From Mesorhizobium sp. WSM4306 (GTDB lineage Bacteria > Pseudomonadota > Alphaproteobacteria > Rhizobiales > Rhizobiaceae), in the NCBI RefSeq assembly GCF_007003975.1, contig NZ_VFTC01000005.1, positions 124,001 through 188,000 on the forward strand: DNA of 64,000 nucleotides, written 5' to 3'. Positions 36,121 to 45,503 of this stretch are shown here, piece after piece (the stretch's first letter is position 1; every line of letters begins with the position of its first letter). The notes beneath the pieces are model-generated. The model worked only from the letters and a program-made list of their open reading frames with translations, was not told where the DNA came from and ran no database searches. Position numbers and translations under genes: made by a program.

Positions 36121-37176
36121 ATGACGAAACTGGATTTACCTGCCGCCGGCCGATCGCTTTCGACCTTGGACTATGCGGTCTGGCCGGGCTGGCGATTGCT
36201 TATGCAGGATGCGGGTTTGGGTGCGCCTCCCATCCTGCGCCGTGCCGACCTGCCAGGTGACTTGTTTGCACGTGACCAGGTACGCCTGACGTCCACGGCG
36301 TTCTTCGACCTCTGGACGGCGATCGAGGATGAGGCGCGATTTTTGGACCCCTCGTTACCGGCGCCTTTGCGGATTGCTCAGGTAATGACCAGCGACTGGT
36401 TTGACCCGGAGCTGTTTGCCGCCCTGTGCAGCGCTAACCTGGGCTGTGCACTTGAGCGTATCGCCAAGTATGTACGTCTAATCGCCCCGATGACGATTAA
36501 GGTCGAGCGAACATCTGCGGAGGCAACTGTCACCATTGATTTCCTGGACCAGACGAAGCCGCCGCCTGGGGTCTTCCTGGCCTTCAAGCTCGTTTTCTTT
36601 GTCCAACTCGCACGCCTTGCCACGCGCACCCACGTCAAGCCGCAGAAAATTGCCTGGCCGTCTGCCCCCGATGCGGCCGATAACGATGCTGCTTTATATA
36701 AGGATTTCTTTGGCATCCCCCTTGAGGAGGCGCCCTTGGCGACACTCATCTTTGGCGCCGATGACTTTGATCGTCCGTTCCTGACCCAGAACCACAAGAT
36801 CTGGATGTTTTTCGAGCCATCTTTGCGCCAAAGGTTGGCGGATCTCGATCGGACCGCCAGCATGGTCGAACGCGTGAGGAGCGCTTTGCTTGAAGCGCTA
36901 CCGGCTGGCGACGTATCCATGCGGTCGGTGGGTAAACGGTTAGGAGTCGGGACGCGCACGCTTCAGCGTAGGCTTCAGGAGGAGGGGACGTCATTCCAGC
37001 TTACCCTCGATGCTGTACGCTCGTCGCTTGCTGAGCATTATTTGGGCAAAACAATGATGTCGAGCGCTGAGATTGCTTTATTGCTTGGATTCGAGGACGC
37101 GAATTCGTTTATTCGGGCGTTCCGTGGGTGGACAGGAACAACACCGCTGGCTGTTCGACGCAGCGCATCGCAATAG
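36121..37176 (+). CDS. AraC-family regulator (Arabinose_bd N-terminal domain, OruR-like)
   Basis: 351 residues from the ATG at 36121. The N-terminal part (to about 235) has the LLMQDAGLGAPPILRRADLPG and DFFGIPLEEAPLATLIFGAD segments seen in AraC proteins with the Arabinose_bd domain. The C-terminal part carries two helix-turn-helices (MRSVGKRLGVGTRTLQRRLQ and AEIALLLGFEDANSFIRAF). The effector is unknown. Probable activator of the divergent SDR. Confidence 0.9.
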   Translation: MTKLDLPAAGRSLSTLDYAVWPGWRLLMQDAGLGAPPILRRADLPGDLFARDQVRLTSTAFFDLWTAIEDEARFLDPSLPAPLRIAQVMTSDWFDPELFAALCSANLGCALERIAKYVRLIAPMTIKVERTSAEATVTIDFLDQTKPPPGVFLAFKLVFFVQLARLATRTHVKPQKIAWPSAPDAADNDAALYKDFFGIPLEEAPLATLIFGADDFDRPFLTQNHKIWMFFEPSLRQRLADLDRTASMVERVRSALLEALPAGDVSMRSVGKRLGVGTRTLQRRLQEEGTSFQLTLDAVRSSLAEHYLGKTMMSSAEIALLLGFEDANSFIRAFRGWTGTTPLAVRRSASQ

Positions 37177-37327
37177 GGCCGGCCATGATCGATATCAGAT
37201 TTTGATCACGCTATGTCGTATTGGAAGTAGAGGGCAGATCCGTCTGCGACTTGCCCTGATGAAAGGCCTTTCCCGCAAAAACATCCCGATGAACACCCAA
37301 GATCTTCCTCTCGGAGGAAACGCTACC

Positions 37328-38248
37328 TTAGAATCGGCCAGCGCGTTCTTCTGGTTGAGGCGACTTCAAACCGTGGCAGGAGCATTCCGGATTGACCGGA
37401 AGACGTGCCGCGGTCTCCAGCGCGACCCGCGAGGCTGTCATGGAGAGGCTCGGCAACACGTCCTCCTGCAGCAATGCCTGGCGATTGCGGTCCATATAGT
37501 CGTTGAAGCCGGCCGTGACGAACGCAAGAGGCACGAAACACGCGCCGATCTCGCGCGACAAGGTTGCCTCAGGCGCGATCGAGTGGTTGAGCACATCCGC
37601 CCCCATACTGCGAAACGCCAGCGCTTCGGCCGGGGTCGTCAGCCGCGGCCCGTAACAATGGGCTGCGACCAGCTGCTGTTCGATACCATGAACGCGACAT
37701 TCGGCTGGCCAATGACGGCGGGCCGTTTCGACCAGAACCGCCGCACATCTTGGACATACGATCTGCTTGCCCGAGCAGTCGAAGCTCTGCCGGCCGGGAA
37801 GCAGCGAAAACGGGGTCTGCGTCAGTTCGATGATATCGGCGTTCACCACCATGTCGCCGGGCTTGATCGCCTTGTTGACGGCGCCAATGGTCGAACAGGA
37901 CAGGACTTGCCTTACACCCGCGCTCATCAACACCCAGAACGCGCGGCGATGGCAGGCATGGTCGATGTGGTCGCGGGGATTGCCGTGCGAATACATACAC
38001 AAGGCACGTTTCGGTTTGCCTTCGACGGTGATCGACGCATCGAACTCGAGCAGCTTCCAGTTGTCGGAACGACCGAAAGGCGTTTCAAAACTCATGTCGC
38101 GCCGCAAGGTGCGCACACCCTCGAATTCAACATCTTCCGGGAAGGCAAGCCCCCAGTTTGCCGAGCCGGTGATGATGGCCAACCCCACCTGAGGGATTTC
38201 CGTTGATTGATCCGCGGCAGCACCGGCTGCTTGACGATCTGTAGGCAT
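37328..38248 (-). CDS. Purine nucleoside/MTA phosphorylase-family enzyme
   Basis: 306 residues from the ATG at 38248, 15 nt after the last permease gene. It matches the MTAP/PNP trimeric family: GLAIITGSANWG (phosphate loop), YSHGNPRDHIDHACHRRAFW (the RHG..H...PH region of MTAP), VLSCSTIGAVNKAIKPGDMV, and GADVLNHSIAPEATLSREIG, where canonical MTAP has a GMT..PE segment. The family splits 5'-methylthioadenosine or purine nucleosides with phosphate. Several usual residues differ (NHS for GMT), so substrate specificity may be unusual. Operon membership with a PotABCD-like importer suggests it works on the imported compound. Confidence 0.8.
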   Translation of the reverse strand: MPTDRQAAGAAADQSTEIPQVGLAIITGSANWGLAFPEDVEFEGVRTLRRDMSFETPFGRSDNWKLLEFDASITVEGKPKRALCMYSHGNPRDHIDHACHRRAFWVLMSAGVRQVLSCSTIGAVNKAIKPGDMVVNADIIELTQTPFSLLPGRQSFDCSGKQIVCPRCAAVLVETARRHWPAECRVHGIEQQLVAAHCYGPRLTTPAEALAFRSMGADVLNHSIAPEATLSREIGACFVPLAFVTAGFNDYMDRNRQALLQEDVLPSLSMTASRVALETAARLPVNPECSCHGLKSPQPEERAGRF

Positions 38249-38262
38249 GTTTCCAGTCTCTG

Positions 38263-39054
38263 TCAGGATTTTTGGCGAAAGCTCACGATCAGGACGGCGA
38301 CCAGGACGATGACGGTCCACAAGGTCGAGATCGCCGCAATGGTCGGATCGATTTGGTCGCGCAGCGACAGGAACATGAGCTTCGGCAGCGTGCTGTTTTG
38401 ACCGCTGGCGACGAAGATCGAAATGACGGACTCGTCGAGTGACGTCAGGAAGGCCATCAACGTTGCCGACAACAGACTGATCTGAAGTTGCGGGACGATT
38501 ATCCCGCCAATAGCTCTCGCCCAGTTTGCGCCGAGGCTGCGCGCCGCCTGAACCTGGTTCCAGTCAAAGCGGGCCAGAGCGGGCAACAACACAATGCAGG
38601 CGACTGGAATGGCCAGCACCACATGCCCGACCAGCACGCCGAACAGCGTTCCGACCAAACGTTGCGCCGCCAGCACAAAGAAGAGACCGATCGCAAGCAG
38701 GATGCCCGGCACGATGGACGGGGTGAGCAGAGCGCCCTGAATGGCCAAGGCGGTCCTTCCTCCGAGCCGGTTGATCGAGATGCAGGCCAGCAGCGCCAGG
38801 GGCACTGCGAGCGTCGCCGTCAATGTCCCAAGGATCAGGCTCGTCCTGAGCCCGGCCATCCATGTCGCCGAACCGAAGAAATTCTCGTACCAGCGCAACG
38901 AGTATGCGCGCGGCGGAAACTCGAGAAGATCGGACGCTGAAAAGGAGAGCGGCACGACCACCAGCGTCGGCAGCATCAGGAACGCCAATACGAGCGCGCA
39001 AAAGCTCCACAGGAGGACGCGGGCCAGCCTGTTGTCGGGATAGGCTTCAAGCAT
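38263..39054 (-). CDS. ABC permease, PotC type
   Basis: 263 residues from the ATG at 39054. Six hydrophobic segments (LWSFCALVLAFLMLPTLVVV first) and the EAA-type loop QVQAARSLGANWARAIGGII. SFSASDLLEFPPRAYSLRWY is typical of the second permease of spermidine/putrescine-type importers. It overlaps the previous gene by 8 nt. Confidence 0.92.
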   Translation of the reverse strand: MLEAYPDNRLARVLLWSFCALVLAFLMLPTLVVVPLSFSASDLLEFPPRAYSLRWYENFFGSATWMAGLRTSLILGTLTATLAVPLALLACISINRLGGRTALAIQGALLTPSIVPGILLAIGLFFVLAAQRLVGTLFGVLVGHVVLAIPVACIVLLPALARFDWNQVQAARSLGANWARAIGGIIVPQLQISLLSATLMAFLTSLDESVISIFVASGQNSTLPKLMFLSLRDQIDPTIAAISTLWTVIVLVAVLIVSFRQKS

Positions 39055-39934
39055 GGGCCGTACCGAATTTGTTGCGCGCCATCAGTCGGCGCGCCGCCAG
39101 GAACATCACGCCGATCAGCGCCATGAGAACGAGGAGCAGAATGCCCAGGACGCTCGCCGACCCCCAGTCCTGAAAGGTCGACAGCGTGCGCTCGATGCGG
39201 ATGGAGAGAGGATTTACCTTGCCGCCGCCCAGCACCGCCGGCGTGATGAAGAAGCCTATGGTGTAGATGAAGACGATCAATGAGCCCGAGAAGATGCCGC
39301 CGGTCGAAAGCGGTAGGATGACGGTGCGGATCGTTTGCCCAAGTGTGGCTCCCATGCTCGCCGAGGCGCGAACAAGGTTGGCGTCGATATCGCGCATCGC
39401 CGCATAAACGGGCAGCAGAAAGAGCGGCAGCATATAGTGAACCATGCCGATGAGCGTTCCGGTGAAATTGTAGACCAGCGGCAATGGCTCCGCTGTCAGG
39501 CCCGAACCTGTCAAAGCCGCGTTGATCAGGCCTTCGCGCCGCAAGAGCACGAGCCAGCCATAAGTGCGGACCAGAATGGAGGTCCACAACGGCAGCATGA
39601 CGAAGGCCATCAGCAAATTGGCGACCCTTGGTCTGGCGCTGGCCAGAGCGAGCGCCAGGGGGGTGCCGAGAAGAATGCAGAACGCCAGCGTTCCAAAGGA
39701 CAGCTCAACGGTTGTCACGAGTGCCGACCAGGTCAGTCCGCTCGAAAGCACCTTCTCGTAATTGCCGACGGTGTATTCGCCCCCTGTGGTCAGGAAGGAT
39801 TGCCGGATGATCCATAGGATAGGCAGGATCGCCGCCAGTCCGACGATGAAAAGCGCAGGCAGTGAAAGCGAGAGGAAGAACCGCCGCTCGCGTCGAGCGT
39901 CTGCCGCCAGCGCAGGATCGGCAAGGACGGTCAC
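39047..39934 (-). CDS. ABC permease, PotB type
   Basis: 295 residues from a GTG at 39934 that overlaps the ATPase stop. Six hydrophobic segments; the loop VRASASMGATLGQTIRTVIL is the ATPase-contact motif, and FIYTIGFFITPAVLGGGK is a common PotB-family stretch. With the PotC-type protein it forms the channel of the importer. Confidence 0.92.
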   Translation of the reverse strand: MTVLADPALAADARRERRFFLSLSLPALFIVGLAAILPILWIIRQSFLTTGGEYTVGNYEKVLSSGLTWSALVTTVELSFGTLAFCILLGTPLALALASARPRVANLLMAFVMLPLWTSILVRTYGWLVLLRREGLINAALTGSGLTAEPLPLVYNFTGTLIGMVHYMLPLFLLPVYAAMRDIDANLVRASASMGATLGQTIRTVILPLSTGGIFSGSLIVFIYTIGFFITPAVLGGGKVNPLSIRIERTLSTFQDWGSASVLGILLLVLMALIGVMFLAARRLMARNKFGTAHA

Positions 39935-40971
39935 GCTACCGCTCCCGGTATCGCGTGAACTTTCGCTGCTGGCGCATAGGCGGTCACCCGCTGACCGGTG
40001 GCGAGTTCGGCGCAGCCGCTGGCCAGAGCTGCCGGAATGCAGACAAGAATCTCTTGCCCGGCGTCAAGCGCCAGCGTCAAAAGCCAGTTCTCGCCGCGAA
40101 ACGCCTTGGCGCGCAGCGTTCCCTCAAGCGCCACCCCGTCTCGTCCGACGATTTTCGCATCAAGATGGAAGCTTTCCGCGCGGATCATCAGGGTCTCGCG
40201 TGACGCATCGGCGCCGTCGATTCTGCGTGCTGCTCCTGGGGCCACAATGTTGGCCTCGCCCATGAACTCCGCGACGAAGCGGGTCGATGGACGATCATAA
40301 ATCTGCTGTGGCGTATCGATCTGCTGAATGCGGCCGGAGTTCATCACCGCAACCCGGTCTGACATGATCAGTGCTTCGCGCTGATCATGCGTCACATAAA
40401 TGGTGGTAATCCCGAGATCATCGTGCAGACGCCTGATTTCGTACTGCATGGTTTCGCGCAGATTCTTGTCGAGCGCCGACAGCGGCTCGTCCATCAGCAT
40501 CACGCGTGGCTCAAAGACGATCGCCCGCGCCAACGCTACCCGCTGGCGCTGTCCGCCGGACAATGCGGCAATGTCGCGCTCCGCCAGACCGTCCAGCTTC
40601 ACGCGGGCCAAGGCGTCAAGCGCCCGCCGACGCGCCTCCGCTTTCGGTGTCTTGCGCAGTGCCAACGGATACTCGACGTTCGCCAGGACGTTCATGTGTG
40701 GAAACAGGGCATAGTTCTGAAAGACTATGCCGATGTCCCGCTTGTTGGGGGCCAGGCGAGTGATGTCGCGATCCCCCAACAAGAGTTTACCGCGATCGGG
40801 TCGGACAAAGCCGGCCAAAGCCATGAGCAGCGTGGTCTTGCCCGACCCGGATGGCCCCAGCAATGTGAGGAATTCGCCAGCCTGAATGTCGAGTGAGACA
40901 TCATCCAGCGCGACGTAAGACCCATAGGCCTTGCGCACGCTGTCGATGGTGATCGGGAGCGACTTCATCAT
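39931..40971 (-). CDS. ABC transporter ATP-binding protein, PotA type
   Basis: 346 residues from the ATG at 40971; a TTG at 40980 or the next ATG are alternatives and no clear ribosome site helps. Walker [56 protein letters not shown] and YVTHDQREAL are intact. The TOBE domain covers the last 100 residues. The next downstream gene, PotB-type, overlaps by 4 nt. Confidence 0.95.
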   Translation of the reverse strand: MMKSLPITIDSVRKAYGSYVALDDVSLDIQAGEFLTLLGPSGSGKTTLLMALAGFVRPDRGKLLLGDRDITRLAPNKRDIGIVFQNYALFPHMNVLANVEYPLALRKTPKAEARRRALDALARVKLDGLAERDIAALSGGQRQRVALARAIVFEPRVMLMDEPLSALDKNLRETMQYEIRRLHDDLGITTIYVTHDQREALIMSDRVAVMNSGRIQQIDTPQQIYDRPSTRFVAEFMGEANIVAPGAARRIDGADASRETLMIRAESFHLDAKIVGRDGVALEGTLRAKAFRGENWLLTLALDAGQEILVCIPAALASGCAELATGQRVTAYAPAAKVHAIPGAVA

Positions 40972-41004
40972 GTGCTGCAACCCTGGAGTTGACGAATTCG
41001 AGGC

Positions 41005-42045
41005 TCAGCGGTTCATCATTTCATCGAAGGCTTTTTGGGCGGCCTCGCCGTTCTTGACCCACCAATCCGCGTTCGAGAACACCGAAGTGCCGGCATTTTC
41101 AGGCGCGGTCGCCAGGGTCTTCAGACGGTCTTCGGGGATAAGGCCACCCTCATAGCCGGCAGGATTGACCGGGCCATAGGCGATGAAGTCGGTCAGCTTC
41201 GCCACGCGCGCGGGCTGTGTCATCGCCGCGATGAGCTTCATGGCCGCTTCCTTGTTCGGCGCTCCCTTCGGTACCGCCAGGCAGTCCGTGCCGATGACGG
41301 AACCCTTGAACGTATAGTCGACCGTGCCGCCATCGGCTTTCACGGTCTGCGCCCGACCATTCCAGGTAACGACCAGATCCGCCTCGCCGTCCTTCAGCAA
41401 TTGCGCTGACTGGGCTCCTGAAGTCCACCACACCGAGACATTCGGTTTGATCGCCTCAAGCCGCTTGATGGCGCGCGTCAGGCCCTCTGGCGTGCTTAGC
41501 GTGGGATAGACGTCCGCCGGCGCCACGCCATCGGAGAGCAGTGCGATTTCGATCAAATCCTGAGCATTGGCACGCAGGGCTCGACGGCCCGGGAATTTGG
41601 CAACGTCCCAGAACTCAGCCCAGGTCTTCGGTGGATTCTGGCCGTAGGTCTTGGTGCTCCACGACATGACGGTGCCATAGGAGTCGAACGGATAGCAGTA
41701 GTCGGACTTCGCGCCGGCCGGCACGGAGTTGGGATCGATGATCTTGTAATCAAGCGGCTCCAGCAGCGACTGCGCGGCCGCCTGCGCGCCTTCCGGCGAG
41801 CCGAGGTGGATGATGTCGGTGGTGACAGCGCCGGCGGTGACCTGCATCTTCAGGGCAGCCAGGCCGTCGCTCTGCGTCTCCTCGCGGACGTCATAGCCAA
41901 GCTCTTTTGCAGCGGGGCCCCACATGGCCTCCTTTATGGCGTTGCCATAATCGCCGCCCGCGGTCGTGATGGTGACTGTTTGGGCATGGACGGGCAAGGC
42001 AGCCGAAATTGCGAATGCCGTTAAGGAAATGCGTAGCCAGGACAT
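41005..42045 (-). CDS. Periplasmic binding protein of PotD/AfuA-like class
   Basis: 346 residues with a signal peptide (LRISLTAFAISAALPVHAQ). Features of SBP_bac_8-like proteins: TVTITTAGGDYGNAIKEAMW, DIIHLGSPEGAQAAAQS, WAEFWDVAKFPGRRALRAN, and the C-terminal AYGPVNPAGYE. It contains two Cys (SDYCYPF, GTDCLAV) that could pair. First gene of the operon, divergent from lacI-type regulator 42242. The binding-site residues that recognise polyamines are not clearly kept, so the ligand may be different. Confidence 0.9.
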   Translation of the reverse strand: MSWLRISLTAFAISAALPVHAQTVTITTAGGDYGNAIKEAMWGPAAKELGYDVREETQSDGLAALKMQVTAGAVTTDIIHLGSPEGAQAAAQSLLEPLDYKIIDPNSVPAGAKSDYCYPFDSYGTVMSWSTKTYGQNPPKTWAEFWDVAKFPGRRALRANAQDLIEIALLSDGVAPADVYPTLSTPEGLTRAIKRLEAIKPNVSVWWTSGAQSAQLLKDGEADLVVTWNGRAQTVKADGGTVDYTFKGSVIGTDCLAVPKGAPNKEAAMKLIAAMTQPARVAKLTDFIAYGPVNPAGYEGGLIPEDRLKTLATAPENAGTSVFSNADWWVKNGEAAQKAFDEMMNR

Positions 42046-42089
42046 AGGTTCTCCTCCCTAGGATTTGTCAAAATGCCGCTCAAAAGAGC

Positions 42090-42129
42090 CATTTCTTTGC
42101 AATCGTAACGTTACGATTGCAAAGAAATG
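42090..42129. promoter_or_regulatory. Perfect 40-bp palindrome, LacI-type operator
   Basis: The half-site CATTTCTTTGCAATCGTAAC at 42090-42109 is followed directly by its exact reverse complement, with no spacer. The centre TCGTAACGTTACGA has the CG-centred symmetry usual for LacI/GalR operators. It lies 45 nt upstream of the binding-protein start and 113 nt upstream of the divergent LacI gene. Confidence 0.85.
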
Positions 42130-42241
42130 CACGAGAGTCAAGCTGCTTTAGCGAGAGCTTGGATTGACCGTGAGGTGGAATCCGGTAACGTAATGAGGGT
42201 CAGCAAATCAGCCGGCGCTTTCGCAAATGAGGTCGGGCGAC

Positions 42242-43240
42242 ATGGCCAACCTAAAACAGATCGCGGCGGAACTTTCCCTTTCGGTAACCACGGTATCCCG
42301 CGCACTGAAGGATGGGCCGGAAGTGCTGCCCTCGACCATTGCCAGGGTCAAGGAGGCGGCGAAGCGGCTCGGCTATGTCCCAAATCATTATGGTCGCGCG
42401 CTGAAAACCGGACGAACCCTGACGCTGACGGCAGTGCTGCCGATGGAGACACGCGACTACCTTTCCGATCTGTTGAAGCTTCCCTTGATCGAAGGCATGA
42501 CGCTGGCAGCGCGGCAGGCGGGTTATAGTCTGTCCATCTATTCCACCACGCCCGACGACGATCCCGTCGAGAGTGTGCAGCGGCAGCTTCAGGCGCGCAG
42601 CACAGACGGACTGATCATCACCCGCATGGTGTCGCGTGATCCGCGCGTCAAGCTGTTGCTGGATGAACGCATGCCGTTCGTCGCGTTTGGAAGAACCGAC
42701 CTGGATACCGCGTACCCTTATGTCGATGTCGACAATGAACAGATTGCCTACGAGGCGACCCGACGGCTCATGGACAAGGGCTCTCGACGCATTGCGCTGC
42801 AACTTCTCGTTCCGGAGGATCAGGCGAGCGCCATGCGTCTTGCAGGCTATGGAAGGGCAATGGCGGAGGCCGGACTTCCGATCGACCAATCGCTGATCGG
42901 TCATGGCATGTTCACCATGGAATCGAGCGCGGCCTGGTTCGATCGCCTGCTGGCATCGTTGGATCCGCCGACGGGCCTGGCATGCGCCAACGAACTGGGG
43001 CTTCTGGGAGCGTTACACGCTCTCGGCAAGCGGGGTCTTGAGCCTGGCCGTGACGTCCACATCGTCACTCGTGACAGCACGCGGCTTGCACACTTCCTGC
43101 CGGCGAAGATTGGAGTTCATTTCGTGGACATGGCGGCGGTTGGGCGCAAACTTATCGAAGTCCTGGAGGGACAAATAGTCAATCCAGCGACAGCCGTTGA
43201 GACGGTCCTGTTGCAAGGTGAATTCGACCCTGGCGAATAA
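42242..43240 (+). CDS. LacI-family transcriptional regulator
   Basis: 332 residues from the ATG at 42242. HTH at the N-terminus (NLKQIAAELSLSVTTVSRAL) with the hinge AAKRLGYVPNHYGRALKTGR, then a ribose-type ligand domain (IYSTTPDDDPVESVQRQL, DGLIITRMVSRDPRV, VDNEQIAYEATRRLMDKG). Divergent from the PotABCD-like operon across the perfect palindrome, which it most likely binds, also regulating itself. Confidence 0.93.
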   Translation: MANLKQIAAELSLSVTTVSRALKDGPEVLPSTIARVKEAAKRLGYVPNHYGRALKTGRTLTLTAVLPMETRDYLSDLLKLPLIEGMTLAARQAGYSLSIYSTTPDDDPVESVQRQLQARSTDGLIITRMVSRDPRVKLLLDERMPFVAFGRTDLDTAYPYVDVDNEQIAYEATRRLMDKGSRRIALQLLVPEDQASAMRLAGYGRAMAEAGLPIDQSLIGHGMFTMESSAAWFDRLLASLDPPTGLACANELGLLGALHALGKRGLEPGRDVHIVTRDSTRLAHFLPAKIGVHFVDMAAVGRKLIEVLEGQIVNPATAVETVLLQGEFDPGE

Positions 43241-43389
43241 CCCGATTGCGTAGAGGCTGGCGGTCGTAAAACGGTGGCTGCAAACCAATCGCGAGAGCGA
43301 CTTGACGACCGGGGCGGGTGCCGAAGTGGTTCTTGCCGACCCTCCGAGCGAAGCCGTAGCAGCTGCGCCACCCCGACTTTGTGCCCTGA

Positions 43390-44145
43390 CGTGACATGGC
43401 CGCTCAGCTCGGCGTCTCGCGCGGCACCGTACGCGTCGCGTACCAGCGCCTTATCGATGAGCAGTTCGCGGTCGGCGCCGGCGCTGCGGGCACCCGCGTC
43501 GCCAAGTGCCCATCGCCTTCGTCGTCGCCCTTGTGGTCGCCAGACGTGCCGCCTCTGCCGGAGCTGTTCCATACCTATGGAACGCCGCCTCTGCCGTTCC
43601 AGATGGGCGTGCCGTCGCAAGACGCCTTTCCGTTCAAGCTGTGGTCGCGCGTCGTCGCGCGAGCGGCGCGGCGGGCAGCGGCTGCGCCGGTCGGCTATCC
43701 CGATCCCCGTGGTGATCCGCAGTTGCGAAAGGAGATCGCGGCCTATGTCGGGATCGCACGGGGTCTTCGGTGCAGTCCCGCCCAGGTGTTCGTCGCCGCA
43801 GGCTATTCCGGGGCGCTTGGTCTGGCGGTGCGCGCTCTGCAGGTCGTGGGATCGCGAGCCTTGATCGAGGATCCGAGCTTCCCGATCACACGCAAAGCGC
43901 TCGACCTGTCCGGCATCACCGTGACGGCCGTTCCGGTCGACGCCGAAGGTCTGGATGTCGCTTCCGGCGTCCAAAGCGCCCGGGGCGCAGCGCTGGCGAT
44001 CGTCACGCCAGGGCAACATGCGCCGCTCGGGATGACGATGTCGCTGACCCGCAGACTTGCGTTGCTCGCTTGGGCTCGGCGGAGCGACGCCTGGATCATC
44101 GAAGACGATTATCTGAGCGAGCTGCAACTGACCGGCCGGGCCTAG
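43390..44145 (+). pseudogene. MocR-type (GntR-aminotransferase) regulator remnant
   Basis: The frame from ATG 43396 begins inside a GntR winged helix (MAAQLGVSRGTVRVAYQRLI) directly after an in-frame TGA and RD, where intact relatives read LPSTRD. The first half of the helix-turn-helix domain is therefore lost. An aminotransferase class I-like domain follows (FPFKLWSRVVARAARR, GYPDPRGDPQLRKEIAAYVG, VFVAAGYSGALGLAV), ending at IIEDDYLSELQ shortly before the usual PLP-lysine region. About 220 C-terminal residues are missing. Two ends lost means it is very probably inactive. Confidence 0.78.
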
Positions 44146-44647
44146 GCACGTCAGCCATTGCTCAACCAAGACTGAGGTCCCCGGTCTTCCGTGGGTTCTG
44201 TCCCTGCAGGCTCGCCGGGAACACCTCACCCCGAATTCTCAGCGAGCCAGCCATCCCGGCATGAGGCTACAACGGAGCGACCTCCAACCTGTAGGGTTCG
44301 ACGTGCGGAAGTTGCGAAGCATCTCCCAGAGACTTCGGGCCACTTGACCTAAGACTGGGTAGCATCATCCAGACCAACGAAAACGTATGAGGATTCACTA
44401 AAAAGTTCGGAACATCAAATGGACAGGAACAGAACCAAAGCGGTTACATCAGACCTTCGAAAGCAAGTCGCAAGACTTTAGTCCGATAGCAAAAGCCAAC
44501 CACTGAGGTCCCAGCGGCGGGCTTTCAACGGCTACATCCACAAGGGGAATCGACCGCCTCGCAAGTGCAACTGGGATAGGGAGGCTATGGTTCCCGGGGA
44601 TCCGTTGCGGTCTGACTTGGGCCAACTCAACGAAAGCCGGTCGTAAC
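44146..44647. other. Gene-free stretch, content not recognised
   Basis: About 500 nt between the MocR remnant and the convergent pilus genes. No frame with family features, tRNA or clear repeat was found. Base composition is less GC-rich and lacks third-position bias. A CTGAGGTCCC stretch occurs near its start (about 44171) and again near 44503. The first part may be decayed MocR sequence. Confidence 0.4.
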
Positions 44648-45058
44648 CTAGCTGGCAACCAGCGGAACGGTGACGGTCGTAGCGTAATTTATCGGATACT
44701 GGTCGAAATACGGGAAGGCGATGACGAAGGCATAGCTGGCGGTCAGATGCGCCATCTTGAAGCCGCCGCTGGCAGGGTCGATCGAGATCGTCACAACGAC
44801 GTTCTGCAGACCCAGGTTCGCCAATTTCTCCGTAGCGATGGCCTGGATGTCGCTCTGGGAAAGCGTGTTGTTCAGTTGCAGCGCCCGAGAAGAGGTCTCC
44901 AGCGTATAGCGGACGGTCGACACGGCGTTCATGGCCCAGCCGAACGCGAAGATTCCGAACAAAAGCATCACCAGGACGGGCGCGATCAAGGCGAATTCCA
45001 GCCCTGTTCCGCCGGAGCAGTCACGGCGCCATCTGGACCCGATCCTTTCAGCGGACAC
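44648..45058 (-). CDS. TadE-like pilus assembly protein
   Basis: 136 residues from a GTG at 45058 inside the preceding gene (11-nt overlap). One hydrophobic helix follows a basic start ([20 protein letters not shown]), the TadE-type prepilin-like motif with Gly/Thr before Glu. A beta-rich C-terminal part follows ([20 protein letters not shown]). TadE pseudopilins help assemble or anchor Flp/Tad pili. Third gene of the set. Confidence 0.82.
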   Translation of the reverse strand: MSAERIGSRWRRDCSGGTGLEFALIAPVLVMLLFGIFAFGWAMNAVSTVRYTLETSSRALQLNNTLSQSDIQAIATEKLANLGLQNVVVTISIDPASGGFKMAHLTASYAFVIAFPYFDQYPINYATTVTVPLVAS

Positions 45059-45503
45059 GGATCACCTGCTGATGACTGATCGCGCGCGGGTCCGGGAAGA
45101 CACCGAAATTGAACGGGGGCACCCAGGTGCCCGTCGCCGTTATCTGGACGAAGACGGTCGGCAGCTTCGTTCCGCCGCAGATGGTGGTCGCATCCACGAC
45201 CGTGGTGCCGCACAAATAGGAGCGAACCAGCACGACCGCGGCATCATCGGGCTTGTCGTTCCAGCTCGAAAGCGCGACCGCCTGCGTTCCCGTGTCATTG
45301 GACGCGCCGGCCATCACGAGATTGGCCGCGGTTTTGACGCCGGCGCGCATTTGCAGGTAACTCGTCACGTAGGACCAGCCGTCGGCGATGCCGAAGCAGA
45401 CGAGGCACAGGATGGGCAGCAACATGGCAAATTCTACGGCAGCTATCCCGGATTTGTCCCGGACAATGTGCAAGGTCCGCCCACCCATCCCGCTACTCGA
45501 CAA
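45048..45503 (-). CDS. TadE-like pilus assembly protein
   Basis: 151 residues from TTG 45503, overlapping the TadG-like gene by 11 nt; an ATG 15 nt downstream is an alternative. N-terminal motif [20 protein letters not shown], with the glutamate typical of TadE pseudopilins, and one membrane helix. Two Cys in [17 protein letters not shown] may form a disulfide. Same strand and coupling as both neighbours. Confidence 0.85.
   Translation of the reverse strand: MSSSGMGGRTLHIVRDKSGIAAVEFAMLLPILCLVCFGIADGWSYVTSYLQMRAGVKTAANLVMAGASNDTGTQAVALSSWNDKPDDAAVVLVRSYLCGTTVVDATTICGGTKLPTVFVQITATGTWVPPFNFGVFPDPRAISHQQVIRVR

Noticed and set aside
15398..44145. CRISPR array or defence system within the accessory region
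   Set aside because: No regularly spaced direct repeats and no Cas, restriction, toxin-antitoxin or phage proteins were found.
43117..44229. Minus-strand open frame of 370 codons opposite the LacI end and MocR remnant
   Set aside because: Composition is Arg/His-rich with no domain and it is antisense to recognisable plus-strand coding sequence. It is a GC-rich shadow frame.
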